NCBI GenBank assembly: GCA_002309955.1
Contig: DBXQ01000119.1
Coordinates: forward strand, 1,515-38,045
Source: Bacteroidales bacterium UBA1208
GTDB taxonomy: Bacteria; Bacteroidota; Bacteroidia; Bacteroidales; P3
DNA: 36,531 bases
Direction of reading: 5' to 3'
This document shows, piece by piece, positions 16,713 to 23,658 of this stretch. Position 1 is the stretch's first letter. Every line of letters starts with the position of its first letter. The notes under the pieces are model-generated. The model searched no databases. It was not told the DNA's origin and saw only the letters and a program-made list of their open reading frames with translations. Position numbers and translations under genes: made by a program.

Positions 16713-16783
16713 CGAATGTGTTAATTCGTTAATGTGTCAATTCGTTAGTCTGACTCACCCGTTTGCACATTAACGCATTTGAT
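16713..16783. repeat. Dispersed TTAATGTG repeat overlapping nth 3' end
   Basis: A block of AATGTGTTAATTCGTTAATG words with an inverted partner (CACATTAACGCATTTG). It fills the gap between nth and the BatA-like gene and runs into nth, encoding its last 16 residues and stop codon. Confidence 0.7.
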
Positions 16784-17409
16784 TTGAAGAATTGGCATAT
16801 TTCAGTGAGTCCGCATTCAGTACAATGGGGCTTGCGGGCTTGGCACACGTAGCGGCCATGGAGTATGAGCCAGTGGTGGGCTATGGGGATTTTTTCTTCG
16901 GGAATATGTTTCACTAATTCACGTTCGGTCTGTAGAGGATTCTTGCTGTTTCGGGTAAGACCTATGCGGTTGGCTACACGGAACACATGGGTGTCGACGG
17001 CCAGGGCAGGCAGATTGAAAACCACAGAGGCGATGACATTGGCAGTCTTGCGACCCACACCGGGAAGCGTTTGGAGTTCGTCGACATCGCTGGGGACTTC
17101 ACCACCAAAGTTTTCCATCAGTTTCTGAGCCATGCCCACAAGATGTTTGCTTTTGTTGTGGGGATAGGATATGGAGCGGATGTAAAGGAATATGTCTTCG
17201 GGTGAAGCTTTTGCCATGGAGGGAGCGTCGGGGTAGGCGGCAAAGAGCGCGGGAGTGGTCATGTTCACCCGTTTGTCGGTGCACTGAGCCGAAAGGATTA
17301 CGGCTACCAGCAGCTGGAACGGATCGTCATAGTGCAATTCGGTCTGCGCCGTAGGCTGTGCCTTTTCGAAATAGGCAATCAATCGTTCATATCGTTCCTT
17401 CTGGGTCAT
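16729..17409 (-). CDS. nth: Endonuclease III
   Basis: A 226-residue DNA glycosylase/AP lyase that removes oxidised pyrimidines. The helix-hairpin-helix LPGVGRKTANV carries catalytic Lys121. VDTHVFRVANR carries catalytic Asp139. The 4Fe-4S cluster motif C-x6-C-x2-C-x5-C is complete at Cys189, 196, 199 and 205. After the cluster comes a short tail (about 211-226, NALMCKRVSQTNELTH) encoded wholly by a dispersed intergenic repeat, so the original C-terminus has probably been replaced. The tail lies beyond the conserved fold and is unlikely to affect catalysis. The BatA-like gene starts 24 bases downstream on the same strand. Confidence 0.96.
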   Translation of the reverse strand: MTQKERYERLIAYFEKAQPTAQTELHYDDPFQLLVAVILSAQCTDKRVNMTTPALFAAYPDAPSMAKASPEDIFLYIRSISYPHNKSKHLVGMAQKLMENFGGEVPSDVDELQTLPGVGRKTANVIASVVFNLPALAVDTHVFRVANRIGLTRNSKNPLQTERELVKHIPEEKIPIAHHWLILHGRYVCQARKPHCTECGLTEICQFFKSNALMCKRVSQTNELTH

Positions 17410-17413
17410 TTTT

Positions 17414-17510
17414 TTTAATGTGTTAATTCGTTAATGTGTCAATCCGTTAGTCTGTTATCCGTTGATATGATGCGAGTCGTTAAACATATCAACATAAAAC
17501 ATATCAACAT
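17414..17510. repeat. Dispersed TTAATGTG repeat between EEP gene and nth
   Basis: Words TTAATGTGTTAATTCG and GTCAATCCGTTAGTCTG continue into AAACATATCAACAT twice. It fills the whole gap and reaches the last codons of the EEP-family gene. No promoter for nth was found in it. Confidence 0.65.
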
Positions 17511-18569
17511 TTAATGAATCAACATTGTTGCCACGATAGGGAAGTGGTCGGAGATAGGGGTAGAGATCCGTTTGTACGACAAAGCCTCCAAGTCGTTGCT
17601 GTGGAGGATATAGTCGATACGGAAAGCGGGGAAAAGACCATGGTAGGTGGTGCCGAAACCGCGTCCTTGCTCCACAAAAGTATCAGAGAGCAGTTTGGAG
17701 GCTTGCTGATAGATATATGATGCGGGTGTGTCGTTGAAGTCTCCGGCAATCACAAAGGGAATCTTTGTTGACTCGATCAACGGGAGGAGCTCCTCGTTCC
17801 ATTCTTGTTCGTGTTGTTGAGCAGTTTCGGTGAACTTATGCAGCAGTTTGTGGGTAGAACTGTCTGTCTGGACATGGGAAAGGCGTTCCAAGCTTTCGTA
17901 ATCGTCCGAGTTTAATTGATAAGAATCTAAATGCACACAGCATATTCTTACCATCTTGCCGTTCTTATCTACGTCAACATAAAACTTCGATTTCCCGTCT
18001 ATTTCCTCACCCTTTACAATAGGGTATCGCGAAAAGAGCGTGCATTGTGAAGGCTTCTCCGGCCCGTGGGCACCGAAACTGTGTGCATAGCCTCTCTCCA
18101 ACAGGGAAACCTTTACCTTCAGCTTACGTATTGCTGAATACTCCTGCAGGCAAATCACGTCCGGTTGCTCCTCATCTACCATTTTCAGGAACAGAACAGC
18201 ACCCGAGTCGGCAGTCAACAAGGTGTCGTTATCCTGACCTTTGAAACTATGGACGTTGAAAGTCATCAACCGTAGCGTATTGTCGTTTGTAGCGGCTTCG
18301 AGTGTCCCTCCGATCTGAAAAAACAAAGGAATAAACGAGAGTCGTGCAACGATGGCTGCCACTGAGATGAGAAACTCCCATCGCGCAAGGCATAGCCAGA
18401 TGATAATAAACACCACATTCGCCAGCAGGAACACCACATATCCATAGCTGAGAATGGAAACAATCACCATCCGGCTGGGTTCTATCACTCCCGCCAGTGT
18501 GGAAACAATAAGTGCACCCGCAAAAAGTAGATTGATAATTAGCAGAATAACGCGAAATAGTCCCTTCAT
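17511..18569 (-). CDS. Membrane-anchored endonuclease/exonuclease/phosphatase family protein
   Basis: A 352-residue protein with three N-terminal membrane segments (about 4-28, 36-60, 66-88) and an EEP-fold hydrolase from about residue 98. Fold motifs in order are LRLMTFNVHSF (Asn ligand), DVICLQEYS (metal-binding Glu), a VHLDSY strand, FVIAGDFNDTP (GDFND, catalytic Asp/Asn) and the end RIDYILHSN ... ISDHFPIVATM with the catalytic SDHFP histidine. The hydrolase probably faces the periplasm, since EEP proteins of this layout in Bacteroidota usually do. The substrate could be a phosphodiester or phosphoester and cannot be told from sequence. The promoter TATCTTTG at 18592-18599 lies about 23 bases before the ATG. 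Confidence 0.9.
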   Translation of the reverse strand: MKGLFRVILLIINLLFAGALIVSTLAGVIEPSRMVIVSILSYGYVVFLLANVVFIIIWLCLARWEFLISVAAIVARLSFIPLFFQIGGTLEAATNDNTLRLMTFNVHSFKGQDNDTLLTADSGAVLFLKMVDEEQPDVICLQEYSAIRKLKVKVSLLERGYAHSFGAHGPEKPSQCTLFSRYPIVKGEEIDGKSKFYVDVDKNGKMVRICCVHLDSYQLNSDDYESLERLSHVQTDSSTHKLLHKFTETAQQHEQEWNEELLPLIESTKIPFVIAGDFNDTPASYIYQQASKLLSDTFVEQGRGFGTTYHGLFPAFRIDYILHSNDLEALSYKRISTPISDHFPIVATMLIH

Positions 18570-18591
18570 AAGTGCTTTTTACTTGAAATTG

Positions 18592-18599
18592 CAAAGATA
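18592..18599 (-). promoter_or_regulatory. -7 promoter element for EEP gene
   Basis: Minus-strand TATCTTTG, an exact TAnnTTTG match, 22 bases upstream of the ATG at 18569. No clear -33 TTTG. Confidence 0.6.
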
Positions 18600-18660
18600 C
18601 GAATAATAATTCATTCCGACGAAAAAGATATTCAGCCAAACATCCATACTGCTTAATGAA

Positions 18661-18737
18661 CGTGTCGATGAACGTGTAAATGTGTGAATGTGTTAACGCG
18701 TAAATCGGTTCAATGAATTAACACATTAACGAATTCA
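18661..18737. repeat. Dispersed TTAATGTG repeat upstream of aroE
   Basis: Words GAACGTGTAAATGTGTGAATG and, after a short loop, the inverse AATTAACACATTAACGAATTC. It lies between the divergent EEP and aroE promoters and may form a hairpin. Confidence 0.6.
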
Positions 18738-18749
18738 AAAAATATTTTG

Positions 18750-18757
18750 TATCTTTG
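18750..18757 (+). promoter_or_regulatory. aroE -7 element four bases before the ATG
   Basis: Exact TATCTTTG followed by CATC and the ATG at 18762. Transcription should begin at or within a base or two of the start codon, so the mRNA is expected to be leaderless. Confidence 0.65.
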
Positions 18758-18761
18758 CATC

Positions 18762-19508
18762 ATGAAAAAATACGGATTGATAGGGAAAAGCCTTTCGCAC
18801 TCATGGTCGCCAAAATGGTTCGCCGAGAAATTTACCCGGCAGGGAATCCATGATGCCGAGTATCGTCTCTATGAGATGGATAGTGTGGAGAACCTAAGAC
18901 AGTGGGCTGTCGCAAATAACATCGAAGGATTCAATGTCACCATCCCTTTCAAGGAGCAGGTGGTTGGCAGCATGGATCAACTCGACCCCGAAGCCACGGC
19001 TATTGGGGCGGTCAATTGTGTAGAGTGCCGTGATGGGATGCTAATAGGCCACAACACCGATGCTCCTGCTTTTGCCAAGACCCTTTCCCCATTGCTTAGT
19101 CCGGCTCATACTCATGCCCTTGTGCTGGGTACAGGAGGAGCTTCAAAGGCTGTCGGCTATTCCCTAAGTCGGTTAGGCATAGCCTACACCCTGGTCTCTC
19201 GGTATCCTTCTTGTCATCTGGGTGCGGTCTCTTATCAGCAGGCCGAACAATTGTCAAAAACACATCTCATCATCGTCAACACCACTCCAGTGGGGATGTT
19301 TCCCAACATAGGTCAAAATCCGTGGCCGTACCCGCAAGCATTAAGTCCGCGTCATCTCTGCTACGACCTTGTCTATAATCCTGCTCCCACAGCTTTCCTG
19401 ATTATGGCAGCGGAAGTTGGTGCGCAAGTCTTCGACGGACTCGCCATGTTGCATACCCAAGCTGAACTCAGCTGGCAATGGTGGAATAATGGATGTGTAA
19501 ATGTGTGA
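18762..19508 (+). CDS. aroE: Shikimate dehydrogenase
   Basis: A 248-residue NADPH-dependent enzyme reducing 3-dehydroshikimate to shikimate in aromatic amino-acid synthesis. The shikimate site SLSHSWSP is at 10-17. NVTIPFKEQV holds the catalytic lysine near 65, and GHNTDAPAF the conserved Asp near 102. The Rossmann motif is LGTGGASKAVGYSL at about 125-138, and NTTPVGMFP follows. The frame is open from a TTG at 18747, but that start lies inside the -7 element; the ATG at 18762 gives the standard N-terminus MKKYGLIG. The last residues (CVNV) and the stop are encoded by the dispersed repeat. The gene stands alone on the plus strand and converges with the T9SS cargo gene. Confidence 0.96.
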   Translation: MKKYGLIGKSLSHSWSPKWFAEKFTRQGIHDAEYRLYEMDSVENLRQWAVANNIEGFNVTIPFKEQVVGSMDQLDPEATAIGAVNCVECRDGMLIGHNTDAPAFAKTLSPLLSPAHTHALVLGTGGASKAVGYSLSRLGIAYTLVSRYPSCHLGAVSYQQAEQLSKTHLIIVNTTPVGMFPNIGQNPWPYPQALSPRHLCYDLVYNPAPTAFLIMAAEVGAQVFDGLAMLHTQAELSWQWWNNGCVNV

Positions 19509-19542
19509 ATGTGTTAGTCAGATTAACGAATCAACACATTCA
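19506..19542. terminator. Bidirectional hairpin between convergent genes
   Basis: Perfect 10-bp arms TGAATGTGTT and AACACATTCA enclose a smaller GATT-AACG-AATC hairpin. It sits between convergent aroE and the T9SS cargo gene, where a shared terminator is expected. It is one member of the dispersed TTAATGTG repeat family. Confidence 0.6.
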
Positions 19543-19547
19543 AAAGA

Positions 19548-20768
19548 TTAACGTCCTTTGGCGACTCTCAGGATTTTACGGGTTGCCACTCCGCCTTTTG
19601 GGGTGGTCATGCGTACTATGTATACTCCCTCGGCATGGTTTCTAAGGTCAATGCATGTCCCTTTTACCACATCTGTCAGTGGATGTCCCTGAGAGTCCCA
19701 AACCTCCACTTTCATCTTGGCCATATCCTCATTGTTCGATGGAAACAACTCCAACATTCCATCGGTAGGATTCGGAGCCAGTGTAGGCCACAGCAATTCT
19801 CCCTCCTCAATGGAATTCCTGCCACCTCTGTGGTCCAGATAGTTCTGGAGATAACGGGAGAGGTCTATTGAAAGAAGATGGGCTGAATTAGACACACCCA
19901 TGCGGGAAAAGTTCTCGTTTGTCACCCAAAAGTGCATGCCATCGATTGTGGCAATGGCTTCGGTCTGCCATCCTAAATCAGAGGAGTATATTACTTTCTC
20001 ATATTTGCCATGGGTGAAATCAGTGTCATAGAAATCATAGACGAGATAAATGAATGGCTGGACAAGCATACTATAGCCACATAATGCCAGTACGCAGCGT
20101 TTTTTTTCTGTCGGTGATGGTGAAGAGTAGTAACAGGCTCCTGTCACCAGTCCATTCACATTCAGTCTAAACAGGGGCATGGCTACATATGTGCCAGGCT
20201 CTTTCGGTAGCGAATAACAAACTGTCTGCAATGAACTCCACTGCTTGCTGAACAGATATATGCTGTCCCCTATTGCCACCATCGATTCGCAGTCAAAATC
20301 AGTCGTAGGGATACCCCTGCTCCCTTCGCCTGAAGGGTCATATCCGTAATAAGTGAAAAAAATCGTATCCACTTGGCACACACCCTGATTTATCAATCCT
20401 TTCGACACCCTGTATATGCGCAAATCTTCCCGTAACCGGGAACCGTTATTTCCAAAATCGCCAAAATAGAAATACTCATCATCCTGTGTCACCTCCTCCA
20501 TATCCTTGAACTTCAAACCGCACTGCAGACTGTCTTTTGTCTTGCCCGACAAAGTGTCAAGGCTGAACAGCCTCAACAGCCCGTGGTCGTTGCTCGTCCA
20601 TAGCTCGTTGTTATAGAAAAGAAGTGATGAGGAACCTCCCAAATTGCTGTCCAACATGCCCACAATATGGGTATAATTAAAATCACCATCATTCTTCGGG
20701 TCTTGCGAAAAAGATGGTAATGAACATAAAATCAGAACGATGAGCAATGTTGTGGCTCTCAAATTCAT
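19548..20768 (-). CDS. Secreted protein with T9SS C-terminal sorting domain
   Basis: A 406-residue exported protein. A signal peptide (LLIVLILCSLPSFSQ) is followed by a beta-rich, probably propeller-like body: NNELWTSNDHGLLRLF, FYFGDFGNNG, TTDFDCESMVAIGDSIYLF, HFWVTNENFS. The end is a type A T9SS sorting domain: LAPNPTDGMLELFP, VEVWDSQGHPL, DLRNHAEGVYIVRM and KILRVAKGR. It should cross the outer membrane through the Por secretion system and be anchored on the surface or released; no PorU or other T9SS genes are in this window. The ATG at 20768 is chosen because the longer frame would start inside the promoter. The -7 element TATATTTG at 20773-20780 leaves only four bases before the ATG. Confidence 0.85.
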   Translation of the reverse strand: MNLRATTLLIVLILCSLPSFSQDPKNDGDFNYTHIVGMLDSNLGGSSSLLFYNNELWTSNDHGLLRLFSLDTLSGKTKDSLQCGLKFKDMEEVTQDDEYFYFGDFGNNGSRLREDLRIYRVSKGLINQGVCQVDTIFFTYYGYDPSGEGSRGIPTTDFDCESMVAIGDSIYLFSKQWSSLQTVCYSLPKEPGTYVAMPLFRLNVNGLVTGACYYSSPSPTEKKRCVLALCGYSMLVQPFIYLVYDFYDTDFTHGKYEKVIYSSDLGWQTEAIATIDGMHFWVTNENFSRMGVSNSAHLLSIDLSRYLQNYLDHRGGRNSIEEGELLWPTLAPNPTDGMLELFPSNNEDMAKMKVEVWDSQGHPLTDVVKGTCIDLRNHAEGVYIVRMTTPKGGVATRKILRVAKGR

Positions 20769-20772
20769 GGTG

Positions 20773-20780
20773 CAAATATA
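20773..20780 (-). promoter_or_regulatory. -7 element four bases before T9SS cargo ATG
   Basis: Minus-strand TATATTTG, spacer of four bases, then ATG. The geometry is the same as for aroE, so a leaderless transcript is expected. Confidence 0.6.
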
Positions 20781-20872
20781 CACAAAAAATCATACATAAA
20801 TAAAAAATATGCGTTATTACTTGGTTAAAACTTATTTAACATTTGCCTCCCTCTGTTTGACAAAACATGCCC

Positions 20873-20886
20873 AGCCGCATGCGGCT
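20873..20886. promoter_or_regulatory. Perfect 14-bp palindrome in divergent promoter gap
   Basis: AGCCGCATGCGGCT, a perfect palindrome between the divergent promoters of the T9SS cargo gene and the acyltransferase gene. It lies about 36 bases upstream of the acyltransferase -7 element, so it could be an operator. Confidence 0.4.
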
Positions 20887-20921
20887 CACTACAAAAAGTT
20901 CAATGAATCAAATATTTTTTG

Positions 20922-20929
20922 TAATTTTG
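20922..20929 (+). promoter_or_regulatory. -7 element for acyltransferase
   Basis: Plus-strand TAATTTTG nine bases before the ATG at 20939; the leader would be only a few bases long. Confidence 0.6.
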
Positions 20930-20938
20930 TAAACTATT

Positions 20939-22015
20939 ATGGAATTGAGTGAAGAAACCTACAGTTGTCAGCCACAAGAGTTTAAAGCCATAATGGATGC
21001 TCTTTCAGACCATCCTATGGCCTTGAAACTCTTTCCTGAACTATCTGCCGAGGCCATCAAGCAACGTTTCTTGGCCTACGATGGCATACATGCATTCCAG
21101 TCCGATGCCATGTATCGCGCCACCCAGTTCGTAATCCGGCAAACCATCGGCTCTTTCACCTGTTCCGGACAGGAATATCTCGACGGTCGCCCTGCACTTT
21201 TCATTTCCAACCATCGCGACATTGTGGTCGACAGTCTCCTGCTGCAGTATCAGCTCCTATCCCTTGGCCACGACACCACCCACATCGTCATTGGCTCCAA
21301 TCTTTTCGAGATGCCTCTCATGGCTCAGATGGCCAGAGTCAACAAAATGATTGCCATCCCCCGTACCGGTGGACTCAAAGCATACTACAGCAATCTTATA
21401 CAACTCTCCACCCTTTTACGGAGCCTGGTAACCCTTAAGGGGCAGAGCGTTTGGATTGCCCAGCGTAACGGGCGCACCAAGGACGGCATAGACCACACCG
21501 ACCCCGCCCTCATCAAGATGATTGCCGCCACGGGCAACAACCCTGTCCATGCCCTTGCCGACATGAACATCGTCCCACTGAGCATCTCCTACCAATGGGA
21601 GCCCTGTGCACCCCTCAAAGCCCGCGAACTCTGTCTCCGCAGCCGAGGCCCTTACCAGAAAGCCCCGGGCGAAGACAGCCAAAGCATCGTCAGCGGTATC
21701 ACCGAATACAAAGGAGACGTCCATCTTGCTGTCTGTCCACCGCTTACCCTCTCCGAACTGCAGTCCACCCAAGGCCATCCCGACCAAGTGGCTGCCCTTG
21801 TCGACAGCCGCATAAACCAAGCCTACAAGCTGTTCAACACCAACCGGATGGCTGCGCGTCTGTTGCAGAATGACACCATCGCCGACTTCCCGCAGGCCGA
21901 ACAATTCAACCACTACATCGAACAAGCCTGCCTCCGCTACCCCCTTGGCCCCGAATACCGCCAAACACTCCTCAGCATTTACGCCAACCCATTGAAGAAT
22001 GTGTTGCCGTGTTAA
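20939..22015 (+). CDS. Glycerol(phosphate) acyltransferase, PlsC-like
   Basis: A 358-residue acyltransferase of phospholipid synthesis, probably peripheral on the inner membrane. The catalytic block is ALFISNHRDIVVDSLLL at 87-103. It has His92 and Asp98 separated by five residues, one more than the classical H-x4-D of PlsC, although the surrounding sequence is otherwise conserved. The second block is KMIAIPRTGG near 138-147 and the third is VWIAQRNGRTKDGID near 172-186, where the common E of EGR is N. A proline-containing NIVPLSISYQWEP block completes the fold. The end KNVLPC lies in the dispersed repeat. It could be an ornithine-lipid or glycerol acyltransferase; exact substrate is uncertain. 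prfA follows 49 bases downstream and is probably cotranscribed. Confidence 0.85.
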   Translation: MELSEETYSCQPQEFKAIMDALSDHPMALKLFPELSAEAIKQRFLAYDGIHAFQSDAMYRATQFVIRQTIGSFTCSGQEYLDGRPALFISNHRDIVVDSLLLQYQLLSLGHDTTHIVIGSNLFEMPLMAQMARVNKMIAIPRTGGLKAYYSNLIQLSTLLRSLVTLKGQSVWIAQRNGRTKDGIDHTDPALIKMIAATGNNPVHALADMNIVPLSISYQWEPCAPLKARELCLRSRGPYQKAPGEDSQSIVSGITEYKGDVHLAVCPPLTLSELQSTQGHPDQVAALVDSRINQAYKLFNTNRMAARLLQNDTIADFPQAEQFNHYIEQACLRYPLGPEYRQTLLSIYANPLKNVLPC

Positions 22016-22060
22016 TGTGTAAATCAATTCACGAATTAAGGAATTAACGAATAACGAATC
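21996..22060. repeat. Dispersed TTAATGTG repeat between acyltransferase and prfA
   Basis: Words GTGTTAATGTGTAAATC then ACGAATTAAGGAATTAACG. It overlaps the acyltransferase stop and fills the gap to prfA. Confidence 0.65.
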
Positions 22061-22064
22061 CAAT

Positions 22065-23135
22065 ATGATAGATAAACTCGAAGCCATTTATGCCCGTTAC
22101 CAGGAGATTGAACAGCAGATGAACGACCCCCAGGTCACATCCGACATGAAGCGCTACGTCAAGCTCAGCAAAGACTATAAGGATCTTCAGCCCGTTGTCA
22201 AGGCCTATCACGACTATAAATCGCTCCTCGACACCATCGCCGAATGTCGTGAGCTACTCAGCACCGAGAAAGACGATGAACTGCGCGAGATGGCAAAACT
22301 CGAACTGGCCGAGTGTACCGAACGTCGCGATAAAATGGAAGAAGACATTCGCATTCTTCTCATCCCGGAAGACCCAACCGACAGCAAGAATGCCGTTGTC
22401 GAAATCCGTGGCGGCACAGGTGGCGATGAAGCCTGTATCTTTGCCGGTGACCTTTTCCGTATGTACAGCCGTTATTGTGAGAAAAAACACTGGAAAATAG
22501 AAGTCGTCAGTTTCAACGAAGGCACTGCCGGCGGCTACAAAGACATTACTTTCAATGTCACGGGCGAAAAGGTCTACGGCATGTTGAAATACGAAAGCGG
22601 AGTTCATCGTGTGCAGCGCGTCCCCGCTACGGAAACCCAAGGGCGTGTCCACACCTCTGCTGCCGGTGTCGTTGTCTTGCCCGAGGCTGAGGAGTTCGAT
22701 GTCGAGCTCAACATGTCCGATGTCAAGAAAGAGACCTTCTGTGCGTCAGGCCCCGGCGGTCAGTGCGTCAACACCACCTATTCCGCTGTCCGCCTCACCC
22801 ACATCCCCACGGGCATTGTTGTTTCGATGCAGGATCAGAAATCGCAGATCAAAAACATGGAGAAGGCTATCGCCATTCTCCGCACCCGTCTTTACGAACG
22901 CGAATACAACAAGTACATGGAAGAGCTCTCCACCAAGCGTAAAACCATGGTGGCAACTGGCGACCGCAGTGAGAAAGTGCGTACCTATAATTACCCCCAA
23001 AGCCGTGTCACCGACCACCGCATCGGCTACACCATGTACAATCTTCCCGCTTTCATGGACGGTGACATTGAAGACCTCATCGATGCCCTTCAGTTGGCTG
23101 AAAACGCTGAGAAACTGAAAGAAAGCGTCGGCTGA
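22065..23135 (+). CDS. prfA: Peptide chain release factor 1
   Basis: A 356-residue class I release factor that reads UAA and UAG and triggers peptide release. The anticodon-like tripeptide PAT is at 187-189 in RVPATETQGRVHTSA. The catalytic GGQ is at 231-233 in SGPGGQCVNTTYS. The residue after GGQ is Cys, where Ser or His is common. The N-terminal helical domain and GGTGGDEACIFAGDLFRMY (about 116-134) are typical of RF1. The Gln of GGQ is methylated by PrmC in other bacteria; no prmC gene is present here. A clear hairpin terminator follows at 23161. Confidence 0.97.
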   Translation: MIDKLEAIYARYQEIEQQMNDPQVTSDMKRYVKLSKDYKDLQPVVKAYHDYKSLLDTIAECRELLSTEKDDELREMAKLELAECTERRDKMEEDIRILLIPEDPTDSKNAVVEIRGGTGGDEACIFAGDLFRMYSRYCEKKHWKIEVVSFNEGTAGGYKDITFNVTGEKVYGMLKYESGVHRVQRVPATETQGRVHTSAAGVVVLPEAEEFDVELNMSDVKKETFCASGPGGQCVNTTYSAVRLTHIPTGIVVSMQDQKSQIKNMEKAIAILRTRLYEREYNKYMEELSTKRKTMVATGDRSEKVRTYNYPQSRVTDHRIGYTMYNLPAFMDGDIEDLIDALQLAENAEKLKESVG

Positions 23136-23160
23136 TTGCCGCACATACCTCATATTGAAT

Positions 23161-23196
23161 CATGGATTCCGGATTCTGGAATCCATGGTTCTTTTT
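23161..23196 (+). terminator. prfA rho-independent terminator
   Basis: Perfect 10-bp arms CATGGATTCC and GGAATCCATG around a 7-base loop, followed by GTTCTTTTTATT. It lies 26 bases after the prfA stop. Confidence 0.88.
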
Positions 23197-23241
23197 ATTG
23201 CCCATTTGCTTCGGCCGGAAATTCTTTGTTCTTTGAAGGGG

Positions 23242-23588
23242 TGTTCTTCGGTTGTTCAACCCGAACCGGTCATCAGGATAAGCAGTCCTCCAGTGGAGGC
23301 CGTTCAAAGGCAAAATAGTGACATATGAAGTGGTGAGGCTGATGATAACCGTTTTATCCTGTTTTCCGTCTTGATGGTCGATGTAGGTTCGGTCGCTCTT
23401 CCTTCGCTCCTTAGTCCTCAGTTCTCCCATCGTTCTCCCATTTCAAAAGGATAAATGAGGAAGAACTGAGGTCGTAGGGTGGAAGAAAGAGCGGGCCAAG
23501 GGCAGTGCAGAAGGGGCTTGGGTGCAGGTTGGGGAGGATGACCGATGGGGGGGGCAATGGTGTTTGAGCATGGAACAACCGAAGAACA
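23242..23588. mobile_element. MITE-like 347-bp segment with 16-bp inverted ends
   Basis: Perfect inverted ends TGTTCTTCGGTTGTTC (23242-23257) and GAACAACCGAAGAACA (23573-23588) flank a segment with no convincing gene. Inside, CCTCAGTTCT (23416-23425) pairs with AGAACTGAGG (23462-23471), and smaller pairs such as CAGGATAA/TTATCCTG are seen. No clear target-site duplication flanks it. A diverged half-site (GGACAACCGAAGAGCAG) lies at 11272-11288. The identity is tentative: it may be a non-autonomous element or a structured RNA. Confidence 0.4.
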
Positions 23589-23658
23589 ATCATTGAACAA
23601 CCGAGAAAACAAAAACCTTAGGGATAAGGTTCGTTAGGATTCCCCTCTTTTGTCTTGA

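Noticed and set aside
23136..23658. RNA gene or riboswitch in the gap after prfA
   Set aside because: Apart from the terminator and the inverted-end segment, no known riboswitch core or tRNA was recognised.
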